Shown piece by piece: positions 24,095 through 36,026 of a DNA stretch of 64,000 nucleotides (position 1 is its first letter; every line of letters starts with the position of its first letter). The notes beneath the pieces were generated by a model. The model worked only from the letters and a program-made list of their open reading frames with translations. It had not been told where the DNA came from and did no database searches. The position numbers and the translations under genes are program-made. The stretch spans positions 12,768,790 through 12,832,789 of the forward strand of contig JAKZAN010000002.1 of NCBI GenBank assembly GCA_023053545.1, written 5' to 3'. Source of the DNA: Lepidurus packardi (Eukaryota; Arthropoda; Branchiopoda; Notostraca; Triopsidae).

Positions 24095-24240
24095 TTTAGA
24101 AGGAGCATTTTAAAAAAAGAGCAATTTAAAAAAAGAGCAATTTAAAAAAAAGAGCAATTTTAAAAAAGAGCAATTTTAAAAAAAGAGCAATTTAAAAAAA
24201 GAGCAATTTATAAAAAGAGCAATTTAAAAAAAAAAAAGCA
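24095..24240. repeat. (GAGCAATTTAAAAAAA)n short tandem repeat
   Basis: About eight copies of a 17-20-bp unit GAGCAATTTAAAAAAA with A-run length variation. Confidence 0.93.
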
Positions 24241-25111
24241 AAATGTTTAGATAACGGTAGAATAGAGAGAACACTCCAAATAGGACAATAAAAGGAGCAG
24301 TTTCCTTTAATTGAAACCCACCGAAAGGCACCAATTTGAACCGAAGGACGTTTCCATTATAACAATTCAACAATTCGTCTCTCGCTAGGCGTGAGCGATT
24401 CCTAACATCTTGATGACATCATCAAGCCCATTAAGAAATGTCTTCTTTACTTTATTTTTTCCCCCGTCCTTCCTGTTTTGGTTTCCTCTCGACCTTTTCA
24501 TAACAAGGATGCACTAAGGTACAATCAAAAAAAAAATAATAAAAAAAAAAAAAATTCACCGCCAGAAAATTATCTTGATCATCTCTTCTCGAGATGCAAA
24601 AGCCATGTAGAAATAAGACTTCAACTCCTAAAAAGTGCAACGAACTCGCTCAATTAGCGAACCAAACTTGTGTATACTGTACTGGAACACACCTCTCTTC
24701 ATCTTGGAAACCTTGGAAAAGTTCCATTCTACTCATTCCATCACCCTCCCCTCTATGGGCCCTTGACAGCTTGACTGATGGAAATCCGAGCGGCGGTACC
24801 CACCCCCAAATCAAATAGTACATGTACTCGCACTTATGCTGGTTTTCGCCTTATCTTTCAACCTCTCATCAAAAAGGAACTCATTAAAAACTACCCGCAC
24901 ACTATTACACAACTAAAGAGCCTTGTCCCCCCCCCCCCCCCCCATAAAAAATTCTATAAAAAAAAACACGTGTGCCGGACACGTTTTTTTCGCACCTTCT
25001 TTCATTTCCATAAGTGAATGGGAATAGGAGGTACTGACCCCACCCCTCCTGGTGGTACGTTTATGGCGTTAGGGAAAACCGCATAGTCGATAGTGTACTA
25101 GCGGGTACACC

Positions 25112-25154
25112 CTATAGTACCCTATAGTACACTAGAGTGACTAGGGTACTATAG
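25112..25154. other. Inverted repeat with 13-bp arms
   Basis: CTATAGTACCCTA (25112-25124) and its exact reverse complement TAGGGTACTATAG (25142-25154), separated by 17 bases. Adjacent GTACACTAG/CTAGTGTAC-like motifs (25093-25140) suggest a compound palindromic region. Confidence 0.75.
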
Positions 25155-25559
25155 TGTCCAGTTTTTACGGCTCTCGACGGACGTAAGGGGGACGGGGGTG
25201 AAGTTCAATTATTTCGTAGACCATAGAGTCTACTGGTGAAAAGGAGGCGGGGTGAGTGAACCGAGTAAACTCATTGAATGCATCACGATTCTTATGAGTC
25301 CATGAGTCACAGAAAGTGGAGGAAGAGGGCCGTTTGGCAGTCTGTTGCGTTGCGGACAGAATCTTTTAATTCGGCTTATGGGTCGTGGGGCACATATGTG
25401 GCTTGCGGCTTGCAACAATGGCCTAGCCTACCCATAAGCGGAAGGCTTTTCACTATAGAGAGAAGCAAAGAGGGGGAGAGAGAGATAGAGGCTGTTAAGA
25501 TGTTGAGTCATGGACGTCCGGGTCCGGCAAATGCTTTGGCAGCTTACTTTCCCTGAGCT

Positions 25560-26005
25560 CCGAGTATTGTATCACACGCTGGGCTCAGTAGGCAGTCTGC
25601 GACAGATCTACCGATGTACGGATGCTCGGGAAGTCGAAAGAAACTGGAGAAATAGAAGCTCGAAGATTCGAAAATTCGAAGATTCTTTGATTTCTGAGGT
25701 ACTGCCCCAGATTGGGTACATGAGATTCCCTGTTTTGAAAGTATTGCCTTGCCTTATTGCACTCCAAATGCTTGGCATCTTACTATTTCTCTGGAAGCTC
25801 GAAGATTCTTTGATTTCTGAGGCACTGCCCCAGATTGGGTACATCAGATTCCCTGTTTTGAAAGTATTGCCTTGCCTTATTGCACTCCAAATGCTTGGCA
25901 GCTTACTAGTTCTTTGGCTCCGAGTGCTGTATCTTACTCTTGGCTCAGTATACTCAGTAGGCGGTCTCTTACAGATGTAAAGACGTATAAATGCTCGAGA
26001 ACAGA
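25560..26005. repeat. Nested duplication (123-bp unit inside a diverged outer repeat)
   Basis: GATTCTTTGATTTCTGAGG begins at 25681 and 25804, two near-identical ~123-bp copies through CACTCCAAATGCTTGGCA. They are flanked by a diverged outer pair (CGAGTATTGTATCAC...GCTCAGTAGGCAGTCTG and CGAGTGCTGTATCTT...CTCAGTAGGCGGTCT). Both strands stay open in long frames because of the duplication, not because of a gene. Confidence 0.85.
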
Positions 26006-28648
26006 CTCTTAAGATTCTTTGAATGTCAGTATCTTCGAGATACTGGACCGAATTGGGTATATCAGATTGGACCGAGTCCAAGTTGTCTTTAAAACTGTGA
26101 AGAGAGTAGCTAGAGGGAGAATTTTCACTCTTGTAGGGACGAGTTTGATGATGAAAGTTCCAACTTTCGGAGGGATACTAACGTCAGTGACGTCAGGAAG
26201 AGAGAGAGACATGACAAGCAATCAGCATAGACGACCACCAAATGTTGTGGAAGACCGCCAGCTGGGCTTTGGGGCTGTTAGAACGCTCTACGACATAACA
26301 ATTATCATCCATCAATGAATACTTCCTGACGCTGATCTGGATTTGGGGGGTTTCGTGTGACGTCAGGGTTCACTTCGGATCACCCAACCCAGTTTCCTTG
26401 CGATCAAAACAGAACGTTCCTACCATCCACATCCACACCAGAAGATAGAAGAAACAGAACACCTAAGCCACGCCCACCATCCTTGGGATCATGGCACTAT
26501 TCTTTTCTAAAAAGAGCTCGTATTTGTTCTCATACATCGCAATGGGTCTCCAATAATGAAAAACCATAACGAAACGTGCGGCCTCAGCTCGGATTTTTGG
26601 AAACATTTCATTGTTGCTCGAAAGGGGTCGAAAGGTAATACAAGAGAATGTGAATCTTTCATTATTGCTCCTTAACTCGTCTATATTTATAAGAAGCCGT
26701 GTCCCCCGTAAAAAATTGACGAAAAATAAACACCGCGCAAGGTTTTTTCGCACCCAACAATGAAAAACAGGACCATTCTATTCTTGTCAAATACGCTAAA
26801 CGCCTTTAAGCCTTCACAGCAACAATAAAACATGCATAGCATCTAGAAAACTTCACCATTGTAAAAAAGGTGCCGTTAGACTCTGCATATGCCACTGTGA
26901 TAGCCAACAACAATGAAATTCTTTTCTTTTTACAATGTTCGCCTGAACATTGAACGTTCGTCTGTCAATTATTTTCATTGTCGTTGGCATCCGGATCGTG
27001 CGGTTGATAACAAGGGCCTCATTGGCTACGAAACAACAATGAACCCCTCAACAATCAATCCCTTCCAAACACGAAATCTTAACTTCCTTCATACTCCATC
27101 TAGGAAAAATCCTCAAATCCATGAATTCCGATAAGGAAAACATGGTCACTGGTTTAAATGGGCGTGGTTTATAACATGGACTTGAAGAATCTAGCCCGTG
27201 TGAAGCTGGGTTGCAAGTAGAACGTTAAGTCATTACACTTACCCCTTTAAGAATCTTCCGATTTCCTTAACTCCGCACGTTAACACACCAAACACGTTTC
27301 GCCCAAACACCTTTTGAACTTCCAGAAAGCGGCGTAGATTTCCTAATCCCAGCTTTCTCTTTGAACACTACTCGACTAGCCTTGACTGGAAGCGCTTCTT
27401 TCTCTCTAATGTCCTTTATGTCTCAGACATTCCAACAGGGAGTAGTAACGTGGTTGCCTTGACTCTCCATACTTTTACGGGGCGTTCACAGTTACCTTTT
27501 CCCCATCTCCAGGAAAAGCTCAAGCTTCTCTACTAAAGGCCTCTGCTTCTAGACTCTACATAACAGTCACCCATAGCGATCCTCGATCCTTCGAATCGCA
27601 CCCAAGTGCTATCCTGAACCTAGTAAACAGCGCTTGAGAGGCCTGCAGGAAGAAGAAAAAAGCCTCTATCCTTTTTCCCGTAAAAGAGGTCATCCATGAA
27701 AGCATGGAAGCATGAAAAACCACGTTATATCCACTCCCAGGTAGACATTATCACATCCTTTTCATCCCCAACGACTCCTTTTCTTCTTTTCATAGAGCCT
27801 CCTAAAGGGTTTCGCCCGTTTCGGTGCGGTTCGCCTTCTTACGATATCGGTAGGATCAAAAACAACCTTCACAATATGAAAAACCCTTCCAACACCCTTT
27901 GGAAAAACTTCCCTATTTTCCCCTATTTTTGTACATAGAGTAAAGGTCGCTTAGTGTGACTCCCAACTAACCCGAAGTGACGCTGACTTCTCCCTGATGT
28001 ACGAGTTGTCTGACTTTTTTAGAATAAGGAAAGAAGCTATTACCATATCTTTGCTATAGTATGGCTACGCTCTCCTTTCGAGGAATAGCGTAAATGAATG
28101 TCTGTTTGTAAAATTGTTCACATTACTGAACTTCAGACCCACTAAATAGGCGGCAACGAGCAGTACTCACGCTGAGATAATTTAAAAAAAAAAAAAAGTG
28201 ACACTTTGGTCAAGAGAATATTGATCCTAGTCAGCGGAATTGTACACTCACAAAAATTCTTCTACTCATAAGAGTGAAACAAGCAAAAGCATCTGTTACT
28301 GTTAGGATCACGAAATTCTAGCTCGGTCAGTATTAATTACCGGAGCCAATCGAGGCCTGGGTCCGGAAATAGTACCACTAACAGCTGAAGCGCAATCTCC
28401 GAGCATTCTAATTGTTGTCGAGATGTGGAGAAAACTCAAGAACTTCAAACTATCGCTTCCAGGAACGCGAACCTGTATCTCATAACGTATCCCATGATGC
28501 AACTGATTCTAATAACCCAACACGTTCTCCGGATTTAGTTACCAACGTACGTAATGTATCCCGGAGTTCAAAATGTACACTAGTGTGTCACTGTCTAACA
28601 ATGAATTTTTATTTTTTTCAGCTGGTGGAGTGAAAGTGCAAGTTTTAA

Positions 28649-28680
28649 CGTTTCTCATCAACTTTCGTTGATGAGAATCG
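28649..28680. other. Perfect-stem hairpin beside telomere-like block
   Basis: CGTTTCTCATCAAC - TTTC - GTTGATGAGAATCG: 14-bp arms with one mismatch and a 4-base loop. It sits directly against the (CCTAA)n block that starts at 28682. Confidence 0.8.
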
Positions 28681-28681
28681 T

Positions 28682-28740
28682 TAACCTAACCTAATCTAAC
28701 CTAAGCAAACCTATAACCTAACCTATCCTAACCTAAACTA
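28682..28740 (+). repeat. Degenerate interstitial (CCTAA)n telomere-type repeat
   Basis: About ten pentamers: CCTAACCTAATCTAACCTAA, a GCAAA interruption, then CCTATAACCTAACCTATCCTAACCTAA-type units. TTAGG is the ancestral arthropod telomere repeat. It is short, impure and internal to a gene region, so it is an interstitial relic, not a chromosome end. Confidence 0.75.
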
Positions 28741-30339
28741 ATTCATTTCCAATCCAACAACAATTTTCAACTCGAGTTACACCCATTTGTCATCCTTTTT
28801 CCGGAGAACGTTTTGCAACAATAATACACACTAGTGTCAATTTTATCTCCGAGTTCCGCAACTGGAGAACCTGTTGTAATAACCAGTGATCGCAATAAGC
28901 GGCATCTACTGCATATAAATAGAAATGGTGAGGGGGCCATTTGGCAAGATCATGAGTAACCTCGCGACTGCTGCCAAATTGTTGCTTCAAGTTCCAACTG
29001 CCCAAACTCGTTTCAAATAAAGAACTTGGCACCAGTTTGGGACCTTATTTCCCTCAGCGACACGAAACCTTCCGAAGTTCCTCGCCAGAGGAGCACATAA
29101 ACGAAATAGACGCAACAGAAGGAGCGAATGAGCCCCAAAGCAGCCCCAAAGCAACCCCAAAGTCATCCTTGACTGCCTGCAGTACAGTGCAGTTACAGTT
29201 CGCTCCCAAACGTTGAAAAACACAACCTCATCAAGGGCATTTTGGCAAAAGCTCTTCCGGAACTATAATTATAGCCTTTTCTCTGGCTCGTGGCTTATCC
29301 TTAAGCCACGCCTTGTTTTTGCCTCATAACTAATGTCCTGTTTCATAAATTCCGGTCCTTTCTTCCATAAAGAGTTGGAAACTCATCTTACCTGAAATGA
29401 CAGAAAAAATAAAAGAAAATTAGTCACCAAGCATAAAGTAGCCCAATATGGACAGATTACGATCAAATGAAAAGTTAAGCTTGCTGGGTAATGGGTTTTT
29501 TAAAAACAAGGGGGCGTGGCTTAACTACCACACTAAGTCTTGTGGTAAAAAACTCCAGAACTGCTTCTGTGCTCGTGTCAGAGGGTCATTTCATTACAAC
29601 GCGAGAACCATCGTAATTTCTATTGCTTTGTGAAATTGAGGTCAAAGTCACCCAATGACACAGTCCAGAAGTTAAGGTTTGAACATGGTAACATGAGTAT
29701 AACGAGGATCGCATGAATTTCATGGAGAATGGACTGATATTAAGCTTTTTGCGGTTCGTTTTTAATAAATGCATGTCCTCGCTCATTTGCTTGAAACGTT
29801 TCGGGGGGTAAAGTATATAACGACCGTGCCAGTAACGAACATTGTCCTCATTTCAAGCTTCGCGTGCCAAACGTACTGGTACTGTGCCTCGTTTTTCATT
29901 GAATCAATGAATGCGGGTTAAGGTGTCCAACAACCCATAAAAATAAGAAAAAAAAAATACTCGTTGGGTGACACTTTACATGCGCTGAACACAATCATTA
30001 AGGGGAATTGGGAACTTTTCATGACCTTCCTAATCGTCTTCTAATTCTTCATACTGCTAGACTTATTTTATTGTTTTATTTTTATTAGGTTGTTCCTTAT
30101 ACAGATGCATGTGGTTCAAAAGTACTATAGAAGGATGTAAAAGCACTGCACTAGCAGATAAAGGCATGGTACGTGCAAGCACGTACACGTTAAATGTACT
30201 CTAGAAGGGTTTTACGGCGCTTAAAGTTGTCGTTTTTTATGTTTGAATGTCTTGTTTCACTTTTTATCTTGCATGTTAGTAGCTTAAAATAGTAACACTG
30301 TGCACAGTACTGTTTCAAACCAAGGTTAACCTTCAGAAA

Positions 30340-31850
30340 AAAAACAGAAAGTACACAAAAAGGAAACCAAGTTACTTTAAAAGTCACGCCCGGGCGCCCT
30401 GAACGTAAACTATGAGCTTATTCGCTGATTGAATGTTTCCCTTGGTTTGTTCCAAACACTCGAAGGTTGTTCCTAACTACGTCAACAATGAACTGTTATC
30501 CATGCCTGGCTTACGCATTCAATGTCAATTCGAATGTTAACAAGCGCTTCGCTGGTTGCTTGAAAGCAAGCCAGCAAGAAAGAGTGTTTCATTGTTGGCA
30601 ACAATGAAACATTCTTACGCCTCTTTGTTTATTGATGTTTTCCAACCACAGGAAATCATTCCCAACACACGTCAAACAATGAAAATCCAAGTCCTTTTTA
30701 GCTTTCCTAAAGACAGCATTACAATCCTCACTTTAAAATAGAAGTTAACAGAAATTAACCTAATTTAGAATGATCAAAATTGCTAACTAATTTAAAAATT
30801 CCATTCTAAACATTAATTGAATTTTCATCTTTAGAGGAGAAGAGACAAACAAATAGTACACAAAAAGGGAACCAAGTTACTGTAAAAGTCACGCCCGGAC
30901 GCCCTGAACGTAAACTACGAGCTTCTTCGCTGATTGAATGTTTCCCTTGGTTTGTTCCAAACACTCGAAGGTTGTTCCTAACTACGTCAACAATGAACTG
31001 TTATCCATGCCTGGCTTATGCATTCAATGTCAATTCGAATGTTAACAAGCGCTTCGCTGGTTGCAAGAAAGCAAGCCAGCAAGAAAGAGTGTTTCATTGT
31101 TGGCAACAATGAAACATTCTTACGCCTCTTTGTTTATTGATGTTTTCCAACCACAGGGAATCATTCCCAAACACGTCAAACAATGAAAATCCAAGTCCTT
31201 TTTAGCATTCCTAAAGACAGCATTACAATCCTCACTTTAAAATAGAAGTTAACAGAGATTAACCTAATTTAGAATGAACAAAATTGCTAATTAATTTAAA
31301 AATTCCATTCTAAACATTAATTGAATTTTCATCTTTAGAGGAGAAGAGACAAACAAATAGTACACAAAAAGGGAATCAAGTTACTGTAAAAGTCACGCCC
31401 GGACGCCCTGAACGTAAACTACGAGCTTCTTCGCTGATTGAATGTTTCCCTTGGTTTGTTCCAAACACTCGAAGGTTGTTCCTAACTACGTCAACAATGA
31501 ACTGTTATCCATGCCTGGCTTACGCATTCAATGTCAATGCGAATGTTAACAAGCGCTTCGCTGGTTGCTTGAAAGCAAGCCAGCAAGAATGTTTCATTGT
31601 TGGCAACAATGAAACATTCTTACGCCTCTTTGTTTATTGATGTTTTCCAACCACAGGGAATCATTCCCAAACACATCAAACAATGAAAATCCAAGTCCTT
31701 TTTAGCTTTCCTAAAGACAGCATTACAATCCTCACTTTTAGATAAAAGCTAACAGAAATTAACCTAATTAAGAATGATCAAAATTGCTAATTAATTTAAA
31801 AATTCCATTCTAAACCCTAATTGAATTTTCATCTTTAGAATCTTTAGAGG
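30340..31850. repeat. ~505-bp tandem triplication with palindromes
   Basis: AAGTCACGCCCGG occurs at about 30381, 30886 and 31390, giving a ~505-bp period over three copies. Each copy carries a hairpin (GCTGGTTGCTTGAAAGCAAG with CCAGC), the palindrome GTTTCATTGTTG-G-CAACAATGAAAC, and two further AACAATGAA motifs. Copies differ by a few percent, including an indel next to the palindrome in copy 3. Confidence 0.93.
31587..31619. other. 33-bp perfect palindrome (16-bp arms)
   Basis: GAATGTTTCATTGTTG and CAACAATGAAACATTC flank a single G. In copies 1 and 2 of the triplication (30586-30610 and 31091-31115) the arms are 12 bp. In copy 3 the deletion of AAAGAGT-like bases brings GAAT next to the palindrome and lengthens the arms. 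Confidence 0.9.
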
Positions 31851-32356
31851 AATCTTTAGAATCCGTCTTTAGACGTACAATGGGACTTGGAATCTAATTT
31901 GTAAATTACCATTGAATCCTTTGAATTCAATCCCAGACAACAATGCAATTCTAAAATAGTTTAGAATTTCAATTTTCCCTTTCCGGATTTCCGATTTTCA
32001 TATTGCCACTCTTCAAAAAGCTCCAAAACTCATAATCTCGAGTTCTACAAGCTAAAAAAAAATGTCTAAATAATAATAACAATAAAATCCCACAAGAATA
32101 GAGTGGACAAACGTCCCATTCCATTACTGTCACATCCACGTTGTAAAATACAAATAAAGGAATCCTTCGACTGTCAGAAAGACTTTGGCTGGAAAGGGGT
32201 TACACGCAATACCCCAATTCACACAAGATTGAGCATTTGAACCCGACGTGACCCTCTTTCAGAAGGTTAACATTCGGAAGATTAATATTCGGAAGGTGAG
32301 TCCAAATCCTCGAAACCCAAGAAGGGTAAAAAAAAAAAAAGAAAAAAAAAAACTAC

Positions 32357-32747
32357 CATTTGATGGCGTCGTGCGTTTAAAGAGCCCCGATTTGGTACTT
32401 TTGGCACTCAAGGTGCTCGTATTCAAGGACGTGTAGTATTCCGTGAATTCATCGTCCTCATCCTCGTCATGGTTGCCCGTCAAGCACTGCAGCGCACTCC
32501 TACTTCGACTGCGGCTGCGGCTCCGCGGCGTGAGCTGAACGTTCGATGAGCGGGCCAACGCCGCTTGAGCCGCTTTAATCTTGTCCGCATTGCGCCTTAA
32601 CTTCACTGTTGCGAAGGGCTGCGTTAGGTTCAAATTCACTGTTGATCTCGGCCAATGGGGCAACGTGTTGCTGTGGCGACTCGCACCCATGCCATTCCCG
32701 GTGCCACATAGCAAATTGCCCACGCTGGTCGTCTTGTGATGATCCAT
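32357..32747 (-). CDS. raskol/SYNGAP1: Alternative first coding exon (intermediate isoform)
   Basis: ATG at 32747-32745 in a good start context (GCGATGG); an in-frame TGA lies about 40 bases upstream. The 130 codons begin MDHHKTTSVGNLLCGTGNGM and contain KLRRNADKIKAAQAALARSS, an (RS)4 stretch in TPRSRSRSRSRSALQC, and an acidic HDEDEDDEFTEYYTS. It ends AAT-G before donor GTAGTT, leaving one base in phase with 12681. A CTAG acceptor-like site just upstream would give the wrong phase, so a start codon is favoured. The donor is weak and is followed in the transcript by U11-C-U13. Confidence 0.74.
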
Positions 32748-35700
32748 CGCGCCGCTAGGGTCGCAACGAACCGTTCGCGCGTCTTTTCAAATATGCGCAA
32801 CGGCTTTTCAAGCTAGTGTTCGAAATGGAACCCTTCCGCTAGGGGTAGGGTGAGCCAACTAGGGGTCCCAACAGTAACAGTAACACTAAAGCCTCGTTAA
32901 TAATGATCACAAGCCTTCTTTTTCCCCTTCCATCCGACACACGGAGAAAATAAAGGGAAAATCCCATACGGCGCTTTATACGACGCCACTAAAGACCGCG
33001 CTTTATTGCACGGAAGGGAACTAAAGGGGCAAGAAGCACGTATGTGGGGTTTGGGGCTATTTTAACGTAGTGGAAGGAACTTGGGCCTGCTTCGATCCTT
33101 AGAAAACTCCAAATGACGGGGGAATGAGCGCCAGAGCGAGTGAGAGAGAAAAAAGTGCTGCCTGGACGCCTTGAAAACCCACAATGACGCAGCTGCCAGC
33201 TGTCGCACAAAAACAGAGCATCCTTTTCACGCCCTCTTCCCCGACCAATGCATACTGGCACTAATCATCGACGCACTCAATTCGCACCCTTCGGGGGCGA
33301 GGAAACTTGCGAATGTTCCGAGTGCACAATTTCGCACTCGGAAAGATGTCACTTGGGATCTAATGAAGCAGATTCGACTGAAGATCTAGTACCAACCGAT
33401 TTGGACCATATCCTCTTCAACTGGAGTTTGAATCGAATTGAATTTGAATTGAATGACTTCTATTTCAGACTTTGAAGCTACGATTCTGGTAAAATAGGAT
33501 CGTAAGATTCGGATTCCTGGTGATTTTCTCGCGTTTTTGTATCCTAGAAACTGTCTATCGTTTGTTGCAATATAGGGGGAACAACGTAATCCTTCGAGTT
33601 TAGAAAGTTAAGGCTGAGAAGGCAAGGAAAAAGCGTAGCGTCATCGTAGTCTAAATCAGCGCACCTGAATTCGTTGATTCACTTGTTTTCTTTTTGTTCT
33701 TTTTTTCTATTTTTCTATTTTTGTACGACACGACACTAAGCTTGGCAGCATGATGACAAACCTTTTCGAGTCATAAGAAACGACAACAAGAAAATCTGTC
33801 AGTGAGCGAGTGAGTCACGATGCACGGTAACCGGACTTGGAGCTTTGGGTACGGCCAACCGTTCCTAACGCCGTCCAATTTGGAATATATAGGCCTACAC
33901 ACCATGTACGTGCAAGCCCAGCGCGTGACTTAGTAGTACTTCTGCAACACTGAAACAACGCATTGGACACCTAACATCCAAACAGAGACACACAACATAC
34001 ACAACGACACACACGACCGTTCTTGTTCCTGTTCCAAGGCAAACAAGCCAGCATTGGAGAGGGAACAGGCGTGTTGGGGGTCTCTCTGTACCTAACGTGA
34101 ACACGAAGGGTGTGTGTGCACGCGGGATGCGTTCCTAAACTTTCCAAAGCCTTCGTTCTTCCGGTTTTGGGGTAACAGAAGGATACTGATAGGGGATCTA
34201 GGCTAGCTGATAGAACTTGAGCTCCCGGTACTTAACGGATTCACAGGGTAAAAAAATAAATAAAAATAAAAGTGTTGGATCACCAGGAAGTCACGTCAAA
34301 GCGTATTATGTTCTCTGGACAGGAAACTGCTTCCGAACCATGAAAGATCCTGTATAGTTCCTTCTAGCTTAGTGGACAATAATGAAATCATTCCTAACCG
34401 CTTTCATTTGCTAGCAACACTGAAATGTAGCCACCAACAGAGAATTTACCAGCCAAAAGGGGCAGTATCTGGTTCAAGCCTGGACCTGCCATGCACTCCT
34501 GGCTTAACATGTCATTTCATGACACAAGACGACATGACAGTCGCTCCTAATGTCAGGGATGTCAGGGCTGACGTATAGCTTAGCTGTCAATGGCTAGAGC
34601 AAGGTGAAGGCAGAAACCATCTAGAAGAATCTTTGGAAAATGTTTTGAAAATATTGACAGTAACGTAGCTAATACAAACGCAGAGGGCGTGACCGTTCCA
34701 TTTTTCTTATTTTGGCTTTAACAAATTTGAAAAAAAGCATATTACTACTTCATCTAAGAAAAAAAGAGCCCAAATTGCACCTTTCTGGAATGTGTTCCAC
34801 CTCCTAGATGTTCTTTTAACGCAATCAAGGAAATTGATGCCTACGGAGTATGTTTTATACCAGCTGGTTCTATAACATTCCGCTGAATGGCGTTTTATGC
34901 GCAGAAGCACATGCGCGTTCATGTAAAACCAATTAAGACACCTTACGGGAGCTAGCTAGACTATCCAGGAGTCCTAACTGTAAAAGAATAACGAGTTAAT
35001 GACTATTCTAATGAATATTCTAATGAATAAGGCGACGTAATTCCAGTGAATAAGAATAACTGTAATTGGAATGGGTGATATTAATAATTGGAATGGGTGA
35101 TATTGTGTGTATACATTGGACGGTGGCTTTCAGAGAAACGGAAGTTGTGGGGGCCAAGCCAAAGTTACCATGTGGGTCCTTCTTCCTCTTCTTTTCCTAT
35201 ACGGGAGGGTACTCATTGTTTCCTTTGGCACGGGACGCGGGTATGATAACTAAACAGAAATGAGCAGCTGCTGGTTATCAAAAGGCTCAATTTAAAACAA
35301 ACCCAGCTGCCTGTTTTAACGAAGGAAAAGGGTCCCTTACTTTAGCCTTTACCTCGAAACACATTTAACCCCCTTTACCTTGATCCTCTTGTGCAATTTA
35401 GAGTCTTGTGGTATTAGCGAATAGGAATCTGCAAGTGCCCTCGTTTGGGCACGTGTGGATCAGGCAGCTCTTTGAAGGTCGCAAGTGTGGCAGAAATAAG
35501 TACTCTAACTTTGCAGAAGTGCTCCAACACTATGTACCTGCCTTTCATTTCGAAATTATCTAGAAAGAACAGTATTTCTGACGGAAATTCTGACGCTTAC
35601 AGATGCAGAAGACTGCCAGCAATGTTAGGTTAAGAGTCTAACGCAGGAATTTTTTCCATAATTTCCCTGTCTAAACATAAGGTAAATTCCACCAATTCCT

Positions 35701-36003
35701 TCGCGTTAAAGAGCCACCGAAATGCCATAACGACGCCAAGTTGGCATAAGCTTATTTTCTGGCTACTAAGGCAACCTAAATGAGGCACGTCATTTAGAGG
35801 GTTATGTCTAATAGGATCTTTCCAGGAAAACAATAATAACTCCCATAAATCTATACAGAAATCCCTCGTGTACAAGCACGTGCACATTCATTGCGTACAG
35901 TACTCGCTTTTCTATGGTTTGTTCACCCAAAATGGGCTTTACAGCACTTGAAATCATTTTCGATTTGACTTCTCTACAGCACTCTTCAAACTCGCCCAGA
36001 CTA

Positions 36004-36026
36004 TTTCATTATTGCCAACAATGAAA
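36004..36026. other. Dispersed palindrome copy
   Basis: TTTCATTATTG-C-CAACAATGAAA, one mismatch. It lies in a short local duplication (AACTCGCCCAGAC...ATTGCCAACANTGAAA) repeated at about 36050-36080. Confidence 0.8.

Larger units (their letters stand above)
21103..32356 (-). other. Large intron / upstream region of the short isoform
   Basis: 11 kb without recognised exons. Just right of 21102 is a GC-richer stretch (to about 21500) that could be the short-isoform promoter. Then: the 88/198-bp array (22403-23465), the GAGCAATTTAAAA array (24095-24240), a C17 run (24927-24943), a hairpin (25112-25154), a nested duplication (25560-26005), two TGACGTCA palindromes (26188-26195 and 26358-26365), a hairpin plus telomere-like block (28649-28740), and the 505-bp triplication (30340-31850). 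Confidence 0.6.

Noticed and set aside
25510..26081. Overlapping ~156-codon open frames on both strands
   Set aside because: Explained by the 123-bp nested duplication; no domain and both strands equally open.
28308..28633. Short open frames near the telomere-like block
   Set aside because: Neither strand shows splice sites or similarity; typical chance frames.
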